DNA of 64,000 nucleotides, taken from the NCBI GenBank assembly GCA_964527395.1, contig CAZGQD010000005.1, positions 13,907 to 77,906 of the forward strand. Reading direction: 5' to 3'. This document shows positions 54,913 through 62,046 of the stretch, in pieces. How positions within the stretch are numbered: the first letter of the stretch is position 1; every line of letters starts with the position of its first letter. The notes beneath the pieces are model-generated. The model was not told the origin of the DNA. It did not search any database and was given only the letters and a program-made list of their open reading frames with translations. The stretch comes from GCA-2688265 sp964527395 (lineage in GTDB: Archaea; Nanobdellota; Nanobdellia; Woesearchaeales; GW2011-AR9). The translations under genes were made by a program, and so were the position numbers.

Positions 54913-55980
54913 ATGTTAACTGAGAAACAAGTAAAACAATTGCGGTCAGCTATAGAAGGGTCTTCTAATCCGTTATTTATATATGATGATGATCCAGATG
55001 GGCTAAGTGCTTTCTTGCTTTTGTATAAAATCATGGGAGAAGGTAAAGGAATGATGCTAAAAGCAGCTCCTAAGCTGGATTCTCGATTTTTACGAAAAAT
55101 TGAGCATTTGTCGTATGATTCTTTGTTTGTATTAGATGTTCCGATGATTGAACAGGATTTTATTGATGCTGTGAAAGTGCCAATATATTGGATGGATCAT
55201 CATGGACCAGAAGATATGAAAGGTTTGAAGTATTTTAATCCAAAATTGAATGATCCAAAAGGGTATTATCCTACAACATATTTGGCTTGGCAAGTTTCTA
55301 AGAATCCTGAGCATCTGTGGATTGCTATGGCTGGATGTTTAGCAGATTGGTTGTTGCCTGATTTTGTAGATGATTTTCGTAAAGAGTATCCTAAATTGTT
55401 GACAAAGAGGCATGCTAAAGATGTTGGAACTGCGTTGTTCAAATCCAAAATCGGGGAATTGACAATGGTGTTTTGGTTTATCTATAACGGAAGTAGTAGT
55501 GATGTTCAAAAGCGTTTAAATGTTGTGCGACAGATACGTTCGCCTGAAGAGATTTTAGAGCAGACAACGTCCAAAGGTAAGTTTTTGTGGAAGCATTATG
55601 TTAAGACACGAAAAGCGTATGACCATCATGTGAAGAAAGCTGGAGAAGTTAAGACTAGATCACGGATTTTGCACTATAACTATATTGATTCTAAGTATTC
55701 GTTTACATCAATTTTAGCTAATCAATTGCAGTGGTTATATCAAAATAAGGTTATTCTGATTACACGTAAAAGTGATGGGAAGTATAAATGCTCACTTCGG
55801 GCACAGTTTCCAATAGTTGATGCTTTGAAAGAATCTCTTGAAGGGATTGAAGGCTATGGTGGTGGGCATGCTAGTGCTTGTGGGGCTGTTGTTGCTGAAG
55901 AAGATTGGGATTTGTTTATGAAAAAGTTTAAATCTAAGATAAACAGTATATGGCCAAAGAAAGAAAAAACTAAGAAATAG
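54913..55980 (+). CDS. DHH/DHHA1 family phosphoesterase (RecJ-like)
   Basis: 355 residues from ATG 54913 (MLTEKQVKQL); the TTG at 54904 is less likely. Motifs: FIYDDDPDGLSA (motif I), SLFVLDVP, YWMDHHGP (DHH, motif III), PTTYLAWQV, and the C-terminal nucleic-acid/substrate loop GYGGGHASACGAVV of DHHA1. Metal-dependent hydrolase; could be a nano-RNase or a GINS-associated RecJ-like nuclease in archaea. No partner gene adjacent. Confidence 0.92.
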   Translation: MLTEKQVKQLRSAIEGSSNPLFIYDDDPDGLSAFLLLYKIMGEGKGMMLKAAPKLDSRFLRKIEHLSYDSLFVLDVPMIEQDFIDAVKVPIYWMDHHGPEDMKGLKYFNPKLNDPKGYYPTTYLAWQVSKNPEHLWIAMAGCLADWLLPDFVDDFRKEYPKLLTKRHAKDVGTALFKSKIGELTMVFWFIYNGSSSDVQKRLNVVRQIRSPEEILEQTTSKGKFLWKHYVKTRKAYDHHVKKAGEVKTRSRILHYNYIDSKYSFTSILANQLQWLYQNKVILITRKSDGKYKCSLRAQFPIVDALKESLEGIEGYGGGHASACGAVVAEEDWDLFMKKFKSKINSIWPKKEKTKK

Positions 55981-56055
55981 GTATTGTTTTTTGCTTATTG
56001 TTTGTAGTTAGTTGATTTGTTTGTGTTGCATAGTTGTTATTGAGGAAAGGTTAAG

Positions 56056-56322
56056 ATGGGAGTTGTTTTAATTCAAGGAATTGTAAGTGTTTTACTTGGT
56101 TTAGCTTCTGGCTTTGGACTTGGAATGCTCACTTTTGAAGAAATAGATGTGTTTAAGAAATATCAAAAGGCTGTATTATTGGTTGTTAGTTTTGTGTTTT
56201 TGCTTAGTTTGTTGAACAATTTGTCTGATGGATTTGAATCTGTGGTAGTTTTATGGTTGTCTTTGTATCTGCTTTGTTTTTATTTTGGGCTTAGTGGACA
56301 TGCTAGGTTTATTCGAAAGTGA
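56056..56322 (+). CDS. Small three-helix membrane protein
   Basis: 88 residues. Hydrophobic helices at ~3-25 (VLIQGIVSVLLGLASGFGLGML), ~35-55 (AVLLVVSFVFLLSLL) and ~63-80 (VVVLWLSLYLLCFYFGL). AGGAAAGG ribosome-like site 12 nt before ATG. Family not recognised. Confidence 0.6.
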   Translation: MGVVLIQGIVSVLLGLASGFGLGMLTFEEIDVFKKYQKAVLLVVSFVFLLSLLNNLSDGFESVVVLWLSLYLLCFYFGLSGHARFIRK

Positions 56323-56375
56323 AGCACTGGTTCCTAGAATCTTTTGAGTCTAGTTTCTTTTTTTTAATTATACAA

Positions 56376-56556
56376 AGAGATTAGCGCTGTCAGACCTAAC
56401 CTCACTGGAACCGTTCGGAACTTGGTTCACATGTTCACCAAGTAATGCAGGCGTGTCTACTTCGCTGTGATTTTTGCTCCTTTCAGTCACAAAAATGCTC
56501 GTTGTTTAAGTCTTGTTTTGAATGTAATTGCCAGTGAGGAGACGGTGCTAATCTCT
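56376..56556 (+). ncRNA. Repeated structured RNA element, copy C
   Basis: AGAGATTAGCGCTGTC (56376-56391) pairs with GACGGTGCTAATCTCT (56541-56556) along all 16 positions with two G-U pairs. Core: TCAGACCTAACC, the hairpin ACTTGGT/ACCAAGT shared with copy B, GCAGGCGTGTCTACTTCGC, hairpin TTTTTG-CTCCTTTCAGTCA-CAAAAA, ATGCTCGTTGTTTAAGTCTTG and ATTGCCAGTGAGGAGA. Positioned upstream of the HTH gene at 56665. This copy has the most complete structure. Confidence 0.8.
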
Positions 56557-56664
56557 AATTTCGAGCAAAGCTCTCTTGATTTTGCTGTGCAAAGTTTTGT
56601 TGAGCATGATTTTGTTGTTTCTTGGTGAATGTTTTTATAGCTGGCTTTGTTTTCTTTGTTTGTT

Positions 56665-57396
56665 ATGGCTCGTCTGAAGAAAGAAAATAAAGGGAATAAG
56701 GAGAAGAAGTTTGAGAAGGCTGTTCTTGGAGGAGGACTGGAGAAAAGTCTGGAAAGTATTGGAGAAGACGTAGTTAGCTTTCCGTTAGGAGATTCAGTAG
56801 TGAGTTTAGAAAAAGCAGTTAGTGGAGAAGTTGTTGATGAGAATCTGACAGAAATATTGAGTTCTTCTGTTTTAAAGATACCTATTGTTTATGAGTTGTC
56901 GTTTAAGGAAGCGAAAAAGAAATTTAAAGAAGCGTTTTTTAGGCGTGAGTTGGAAGAGAACTCTAACATTTCTATGCTAGCTAAGTTTTTGGGACTTGAT
57001 CGTCGTAGTATTCATCGGGTTATGCAAGAGTTTTCGCTTGATGTGAAAAAGGAAGCTGAACTAGATGTGGAATATTATCAAAATTTGAAGTCTTATTCCA
57101 GTTTTAAACAAATGCTTTTGGATTATAAGCAATCTGATGAAGGGAGTAAGAAAAATAAGTGGCAGATACCTAAGATTCAAGAGAGTTTAGTTGTTTCTAA
57201 AGGAGCTGAAGGGCCTGGGTTTGGGAATAGAGCAGTTGCAATGACATGGAAACAGGCTAAGGAAGACTTTGAGAGGAGATATTTGCTGTTTCATTTTGAG
57301 GAAAATAATCTTGGACTGAGTCAGAAAGAGATTGCAGCCAAAGTTGGTCTTCGTGAGGAGACTGTGAGTCGGAAGCTGAAGAAGTTGAAAGGATAG
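56665..57396 (+). CDS. DNA-binding protein with two Fis-type HTH domains
   Basis: 243 residues from ATG 56665 (MARLKKENKG). Two copies of the NtrC/Fis C-terminal HTH plan: residues ~80-125 (SFKEAKKKFKEAFFRRELEENSNISMLAKFLGLDRRSIHRVMQEF) and ~195-243 (TWKQAKEDFERRYLLFHFEENNLGLSQKEIAAKVGLREETVSRKLKKLKG). Both have the FxxxFLxxxLE-N...AxxLGLxRxxxxRxL pattern. This HTH family is bacterial, so transfer or an ancient DPANN borrowing is likely. There is no sigma-54 ATPase domain. Role: probable sequence-specific regulator. Confidence 0.75.
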   Translation: MARLKKENKGNKEKKFEKAVLGGGLEKSLESIGEDVVSFPLGDSVVSLEKAVSGEVVDENLTEILSSSVLKIPIVYELSFKEAKKKFKEAFFRRELEENSNISMLAKFLGLDRRSIHRVMQEFSLDVKKEAELDVEYYQNLKSYSSFKQMLLDYKQSDEGSKKNKWQIPKIQESLVVSKGAEGPGFGNRAVAMTWKQAKEDFERRYLLFHFEENNLGLSQKEIAAKVGLREETVSRKLKKLKG

Positions 57397-57541
57397 TTTT
57401 TTTTAATTTGAGCTTGATTTAGAGGAAAAGCTTTATAAATGGGCATGCTTGTTTTTGGATTAGACCCCTGAATGGGAGTATTACTAAAAAAATGGGTCGG
57501 TTTGAGTAATAAATGTTGAAAAATATAGGAGAAAAGAAAGA

Positions 57542-58111
57542 ATGTTCTACAAAGTAAGAGTAAAGGACTACATCCGTGTTCCGCCAAAAATGTTCAATGA
57601 TGGCAAAAAAGATGCTATTTTGAAGAATATTAGAGCAGAATATGAGAATTTTGTATCAAAACAACTTGGTTTTGTGATTAACGTGATCGAATTATATGAT
57701 GTGACAGATGGAATCATTGTTCCTGGAGATGGAGCAGGGTTCTATAAAGCAGAATTTGATTTATTAGTATATAAACCAGAACTACATGAGCTAGTTTTTG
57801 GAAAAGTGAGAGATATTATTGATTTTGGAGGCTTCTTAGATCTTGGAGGAGCTGAAGGAATGGTGCACATCTCACAAAGTATGGATGATTTTGTATCATT
57901 TAGTAAAGAGAAAGTACTTCAGGGAAGAAAGTCAAACAGATCTTTGAAAGTGGAAGACAAATGTCGAGCAAGAATCATTGCAGTAAGTTACAAAGATGTG
58001 AGAAACCCGAAAATTGGACTTTCAATGAGACAAGAAGGTCTTGGAAAACTAGAATGGCTAGAAGCTGATGCACAAAAAGGTGCTGCTGTAGCTAGTGAGA
58101 AGAAGGAATAG
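57542..58111 (+). CDS. rpoE: RNA polymerase subunit E' (Rpb7)
   Basis: 189 residues. MFYKVRVKDYIRVPPKMF with the RNP-like tip domain and the S1 domain FGKVRDIIDFGGFLDLGGAEGMVHISQ ending with GLSMRQEGLGKLEWLE. Forms the polymerase stalk with RpoF (25 kb). First gene of RpoE-Spt4-S24e-S27ae. A TATA box (agctttataaatg, 57427-57439) gives a ~85-nt leader, and one more weak TATA may lie nearer. Confidence 0.95.
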   Translation: MFYKVRVKDYIRVPPKMFNDGKKDAILKNIRAEYENFVSKQLGFVINVIELYDVTDGIIVPGDGAGFYKAEFDLLVYKPELHELVFGKVRDIIDFGGFLDLGGAEGMVHISQSMDDFVSFSKEKVLQGRKSNRSLKVEDKCRARIIAVSYKDVRNPKIGLSMRQEGLGKLEWLEADAQKGAAVASEKKE

Positions 58112-58195
58112 TTGGAGATTAGAATATGGCAAAGACAATGAAAAATTGTGAATTTTTCAAGCCTTTGCAATTTTGATTAACGGAGTGAATAAAAA

Positions 58196-58390
58196 ATGGC
58201 AAAGAAGTTAGCAAGAAAAACAGATAAGCGATTGCTTAAAGAAAATCAAATTAATGACTTAAATGAGAGTAAATCAAACTTTACTCCAAATTGGCAAGGA
58301 AGAATTTTTGTTAAAGATGCACAAGGTTCATTTGTTGCAAAAGAAATGGGCATAGAAGAAAAAGGAGAATATGCTATCAAAGTTAGATAG
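58196..58390 (+). CDS. spt4: Spt4 (RpoE'') lacking its zinc-ribbon cysteines
   Basis: 64 residues. The C-terminal half NWQGRIFVKDAQGSFVAKEMGIEEKGEYAIKVR is the Spt4 core (W-G-R-I...IAK.LGI...G.YAIKVR), partner of Spt5 in transcription elongation. The N-terminal half, which normally holds CxxC...CxxC, is present at near-normal length but contains no cysteine at all (KKLARKTDKRLLKENQIND...). Position between rpoE and rps24e agrees with the call. The 84-bp upstream gap contains only a 16-codon mini-frame (58126-58176). Confidence 0.85.
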   Translation: MAKKLARKTDKRLLKENQINDLNESKSNFTPNWQGRIFVKDAQGSFVAKEMGIEEKGEYAIKVR

Positions 58391-58403
58391 GTGAGATATT
58401 TAA

Positions 58404-58910
58404 ATGGAAATTACAATAAACGTTAGAAAAGAAAATCCAGAATTGGATAGAATTGAATATAGTGGAACAGTTAGCTTTGAAGGAGTTACACCAAGCAATG
58501 CAGATTTTGCTGAAGCTCTAGCTAAAAAAGCAAGTAGCAAAGTTGAAAATATTGTTGTTAAGCAAATCATGACAAAATTTAGTAGTCAATCAGCTACATT
58601 TAGTGCAGTAATTTATGGAAGCAGTGCTGCAAAAACTAAATATGAAATGAGTACTAAACACTTACGTGCAGCAGCAGAAAAAGCAGCTAAAGAAGCAGTT
58701 GATAAATCTAAAGCAGATGCAGAAGCTAAGGCTAAAGCAGCAGAAGAAGCAAAAGCTGCAAAGGAAGCAGAGGCAGCAGCTAGTGCAGAAAAAGCAGTAG
58801 AAGCAGCAGCTCCAGAAGAGAAAAAAGAAGAAGCTCCAAAAGCTGAAGAAAAGCCAGCAGAGGCTCCAGCAGCAGAAACAGCTCCAGCAACTGAGGCTAA
58901 ATCAGAATAA
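58404..58910 (+). CDS. rps24e: Ribosomal protein S24e with Ala/Glu-rich tail
   Basis: 168 residues. The first ~95 residues are S24e: MEITINVRKENPELDRIEYSGTVSFEG, VENIVVKQIMTKFSSQSATFSAVIYGSSAAKTKYEM. The following ~75 residues are an Ala/Lys/Glu repeat (AEAKAKAAEEAKAAKEAEAAA...), predicted helical and not part of the family. 13 bp after spt4. Confidence 0.92.
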   Translation: MEITINVRKENPELDRIEYSGTVSFEGVTPSNADFAEALAKKASSKVENIVVKQIMTKFSSQSATFSAVIYGSSAAKTKYEMSTKHLRAAAEKAAKEAVDKSKADAEAKAKAAEEAKAAKEAEAAASAEKAVEAAAPEEKKEEAPKAEEKPAEAPAAETAPATEAKSE

Positions 58911-58929
58911 TTATAGGTGACAATATAAA

Positions 58930-59157
58930 ATGGCAAAAAAGGCAAGTACAAAAAGAACAGGAAAAGATCGAAAGGCAGCTCGTGCTAATCAAAAGAAAGT
59001 ACCTAGACAATTATGGGCAAAATACAAAGTTGAAGGAGACAAATTAATCCGTTCAAATGATTATTCACCTAAGAGTCCTGGAAACTTTTTAGCAGCTCAC
59101 AAAAACAGAAAGACTTGTGGAGCTACAGGTTACACAGAGTTTGCTAAGAAAGAGTAA
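58930..59157 (+). CDS. rps27ae: Ribosomal protein S27ae with degraded zinc ribbon
   Basis: 75 residues. WAKYKVEGDKLIRSNDYSPKSPGNFLAAHKNRKTCGATGYTEF aligns with the family ribbon FCPRCGPGVFLAEHKDRxTCGKCGYTEF, with Ser, Ser, Cys, Thr at the four cysteine positions, so three of four are lost. The shape (HK.R.TCG..GYTEF) is otherwise kept, so the call is secure. Last gene of the rpoE cluster; the expected kae1/bud32 gene does not follow. Confidence 0.9.
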   Translation: MAKKASTKRTGKDRKAARANQKKVPRQLWAKYKVEGDKLIRSNDYSPKSPGNFLAAHKNRKTCGATGYTEFAKKE

Positions 59158-59268
59158 GTTTTATTAATTCTTTTTTCTAATTTTTTATTTCTATTAATTA
59201 TTATGCGCACTGGACACTGGACAGGTATGGGTAGAGTTTATATTCTATTAGTTTTTGAAATATGAAAT

Positions 59269-60171
59269 ATGGGTATGACATCTGTTTATGAAGTAAATGA
59301 ATTATTTTTTAAAAATTGGTCTAATAATATGGCATATATATTAGGTTTTACTTGTGCAGATGGTTGTGTTTACAAAACATCTTTGTCTTGGGATTTGAGT
59401 GATAAATATGAATCAAATAAGAAACTTTTAGAAGATTTTAGAACAATTTTATCTTCAAATTATCCAATTTATAAGAGAAAAAATTCTTTTAGGTTGAGAT
59501 TATCAAATAAAAAATTAACAAATTCAATAAAAGAGTTAGGTGTAATCCCAAATAAGAAAAAAATCTTAGAATTTCCTGAAGTTCCTGATGAGTATTTAAG
59601 ACATTTCATAAGAGGCTTTCTTGATGGAGATGGCTGGGTATGTGTTAGGCAAAGAAAATGTGGAAGGAAAGAAATTTGTGTGGGATTTTCAAATGGTAGT
59701 TTTGCTTTTATGGAGAAATTATCTAATCTATTAGATTATAAGCTTAACTTAACTTCTAATAATTTGAGAAGGAGAGATAAAATCACTGAAAGAGGAATTA
59801 AAACCACAGTTTACCAATTAGAATATTATTCAAAATCAGCTTATAATTTGCTTTGTTTTTTGTATAAAGGGATTTCTGAATCAGATCTATTTCTAGGTAG
59901 AAAATTTGAAAAATATTTGGAAGCAGAAAAAGCTTTTAAGAGGTATTCATTGAAAAATAGGCTTTGGAGAGATGTAGAGGATAGATTTAATAAAGAGATG
60001 GTGGATATATTGTCTGATTTAATATTTGATGAAGGTTTGAGTGGTATTCAAATCGCAAAAAGGTTAGGAATTCATTCATCTTCAGTGTACAGGTGGCTTG
60101 TGAAAACTGGGCTAAAAAAAGATAATTCAAGGTGTTTTGAGTATGATAAAAGTGGAATTGCAGAAGCTTAA
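59269..60171 (+). CDS. Free-standing LAGLIDADG homing endonuclease with C-terminal HTH
   Basis: 300 residues. Two LAGLIDADG motifs: YILGFTCADGCVY (~18-30) and HFIRGFLDGDGWVC (~113-126), so the protein is a single-chain two-motif enzyme. The ~45 C-terminal residues form an HTH (DILSDLIFDEGLSGIQIAKRLGIHSSSVYRWLVKTG). TATA-like tttatattc 25-30 bp before ATG 59269 indicates its own promoter. It lies between ribosomal and repair genes, not in an intron or intein, and overlaps the start of the UDG gene by ~29 bp. Confidence 0.85.
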   Translation: MGMTSVYEVNELFFKNWSNNMAYILGFTCADGCVYKTSLSWDLSDKYESNKKLLEDFRTILSSNYPIYKRKNSFRLRLSNKKLTNSIKELGVIPNKKKILEFPEVPDEYLRHFIRGFLDGDGWVCVRQRKCGRKEICVGFSNGSFAFMEKLSNLLDYKLNLTSNNLRRRDKITERGIKTTVYQLEYYSKSAYNLLCFLYKGISESDLFLGRKFEKYLEAEKAFKRYSLKNRLWRDVEDRFNKEMVDILSDLIFDEGLSGIQIAKRLGIHSSSVYRWLVKTGLKKDNSRCFEYDKSGIAEA

Positions 60172-60763
60172 AGATTCTTATTTAAATTGTAAAAAATGTC
60201 CGGAGTTGTGTGATTCTCGAACTCAGGTTGTTTTTGGATCTGGTGATCATGATGCAGATATAATGTTGATTGGTGAAGCAGCAGGAGCTTCAGAAGACAA
60301 ACAAGGAATCCCGTTTTGTGGTGCATCTGGGCAGGTTTTGCAGACTTTGCTAGAAGAAATTGATTACAGTAGGGATGACGTTTTCATTACTAACACACTT
60401 TTATGCAGGCCTCCGGGGAATCGTAATCCTAAGCCAGATGAAATTAAGAACTGTAACTCACGTTTGTATAAGACAATTCAATTGATTAATCCTAAGGTGA
60501 TTGTAACTGTGGGGAACTTTGCAACAAAAGCTGTGACTGGTAAAGTAGGGATTACTAAGCTTCGTGGGATTCCAATTGAGGTGGAGATCTTTGGAAACAA
60601 TTATACTGTTATTCCTGTAGTACATCCTGCTAATTTATTGTATAATGGACGTAACCCTAAAGTTTATGAACAAATGAAGAATGATTTTTTAGCTATGAAG
60701 AAGATTATTGATTTAAAAGTAGCATCTGGAGCTAAGGGACAAAAGAGGCTTGGTGAGTTCTGA
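60143..60763 (+). CDS. Uracil-DNA glycosylase, family 4 (Fe-S)
   Basis: 206 residues from ATG 60143. Removes uracil from DNA. Motif A GEAAGASEDKQGIPFCGASG (family 4 pattern GEAPG...GxPFxGxAG), motif B HPANLL, and the four Fe-S cysteines CKKCPELC-type pair near 17-20 and C...C in LLCRPPGNRNPKPDEIKNC. A TTG two codons upstream is also open. The overlap with the endonuclease gene is odd and suggests that the endonuclease inserted close upstream. Confidence 0.93.
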   Translation: MIKVELQKLKDSYLNCKKCPELCDSRTQVVFGSGDHDADIMLIGEAAGASEDKQGIPFCGASGQVLQTLLEEIDYSRDDVFITNTLLCRPPGNRNPKPDEIKNCNSRLYKTIQLINPKVIVTVGNFATKAVTGKVGITKLRGIPIEVEIFGNNYTVIPVVHPANLLYNGRNPKVYEQMKNDFLAMKKIIDLKVASGAKGQKRLGEF

Positions 60764-60807
60764 AGTAGTAAGTTTTATTAATGTTAGTTTATTTAGCTTT
60801 GTTTAGT

Positions 60808-60930
60808 ATGGGAAATAATGATAGAAAGATGGCTTTTGATTCTATAAAAAATAAGGAGTTGGTACGTTTTCCTAGGCCAAAGACAAAAAGACCAGGATTT
60901 AGTATTTTAGAACAAAAAGAAGAGGATTAG
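60808..60930 (+). CDS. Small basic protein, 40 residues, unknown
   Basis: MGNNDRKMAFDSIKNKEL, then RFPRPKTKRPGFSILEQKEED, read from ATG 60808 (an in-frame ATG at 60781 adds nine hydrophobic residues). The composition is coherent (Lys/Arg plus Pro) and the frame ends exactly against the convergent neighbour. No family recognised. Confidence 0.45.
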   Translation: MGNNDRKMAFDSIKNKELVRFPRPKTKRPGFSILEQKEED

Positions 60931-61565
60931 TTGTTTAGTTCAATCATAGTTGTGTCTTTTAGGTTGATAATGACCTTTTCTCCTTTGAGTTTTATAGTTG
61001 ATTTAAGATTAGGATAATATTTTCTTGCATTTATTATACTAACAGTATAATCTTTTTTTTCTTCATCTCTATTGAAGTAGAATATCTCTCCTTGAATAAT
61101 AGTTTTGTCGTTTAAATGTAGTGTGATCCAAGCCCCTTTTGAATATTCTCTAGTTAATCCAGCATAAATTGAAGGGAGGTATTTTCTTTTTGTCAATTTT
61201 TTGAAGTGTTTGAATGGATATCCATTTTTGAAATAGTAAGTTCCTAGAGTGAATCCAAAAATTGGAGCAAAAATTATAGAAATAATAGATAAGGGGATTT
61301 TGAAGTGATAAAATATTGATAGATTAATATATGAGGATATTAAATTAGAAATGCTAATTTGACCAGATATAAAGAAAGCGAAAGTTAAAATAAGTGTTGA
61401 TATGAAGTAACAAATGAAGCTAAAAAAGAGGTAGTGGATTATACGATCAAGAGTGTCTTTTTCGTAGAGGTAATCAGTAATTATGCTTATAGTGTAAAGT
61501 ACCAAATAACCAGGTAGAATGAAAGAAACAATTACGAAAATATTTTCATATGCTAAAAATGACAT
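60927..61565 (-). CDS. DUF6338-like membrane protein
   Basis: 212 residues. Three to four helices in the first ~125 residues (VIVSFILPGYLVLYTISII, IHYLFFSFICYFISTLILTF, IPLSIISIIFAPIFGFTLGTYYF), then a small beta domain GAWITLHLNDKTIIQGEIFYFNRDEEKKDYTVSIINAR that resembles the C-terminal part of DUF6338 proteins. Role unknown. Overlaps the 3' end of the preceding short gene by four bases (convergent). Confidence 0.65.
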   Translation of the reverse strand: MSFLAYENIFVIVSFILPGYLVLYTISIITDYLYEKDTLDRIIHYLFFSFICYFISTLILTFAFFISGQISISNLISSYINLSIFYHFKIPLSIISIIFAPIFGFTLGTYYFKNGYPFKHFKKLTKRKYLPSIYAGLTREYSKGAWITLHLNDKTIIQGEIFYFNRDEEKKDYTVSIINARKYYPNLKSTIKLKGEKVIINLKDTTMIELNN

Positions 61566-61595
61566 TTTTGATTATTTTTGAGAGAATTATATATT

Positions 61596-61727
61596 AATTC
61601 TTACTCTGGAGAATATAATGGGAGTGATTCTTACAAAAGTATCTATTGGCTTAAAAAGCATAAACTGTCACAAAAGGAACTTGAGGGGATAGGTTCTAGG
61701 TTCAGGAAGATTGTTGGGATTGATTAG
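61596..61727 (+). pseudogene. Possible 3' remnant of a protein gene
   Basis: A 43-codon open frame with normal-looking protein (NSYSGEYNGSDSYKSIYW, LKKHKLSQKELEGIGSRFRKIVGID) but no in-frame ATG, GTG or TTG start. It may be the end of a decayed gene. No family recognised. Confidence 0.25.
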
Positions 61728-61954
61728 TAAATGTTTCCAATAGGATAGTTTTTTGCTTTTCCATTAATGTTTAAGATTGCTTCAGCAGGGAAAAGAGTCA
61801 TGTTTATTGTGTTTGGGTCGTATACATTTGAGAGGTTGTAACCAGTAGCGTTGGTTGGTCTCCATTCTGAAGGAATTATTCCGAGAATGTCAGGTAGTTC
61901 ACCAAGAGGACCTTTTTGATGTAAGCTAGCAATTTCTTCTAATTTTTTTGCCAT
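61724..61954 (-). CDS. Unknown 76-residue protein
   Basis: MAKKLEEIASLHQKGPLGEL start, then a Pro/Asn-rich segment (GIIPSEWRPTNATGYNLSNVYDPNTINMTLF) and a beta-like end (AILNINGKAKNYPIGNIY). Not recognised. Minus-strand TATA-like ttataaag at ~61977-61984 lies ~27 bp before the ATG, consistent with a real leaderless gene. Confidence 0.55.
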   Translation of the reverse strand: MAKKLEEIASLHQKGPLGELPDILGIIPSEWRPTNATGYNLSNVYDPNTINMTLFPAEAILNINGKAKNYPIGNIY

Positions 61955-62046
61955 TTTGTTTGCTAAATAAGGTTCTTTATAAATTTTATGCTATTAAAAT
62001 TTTAGAAATTAAATTGAAAAAACAATAAAAAAATTAATTAAAAAGT

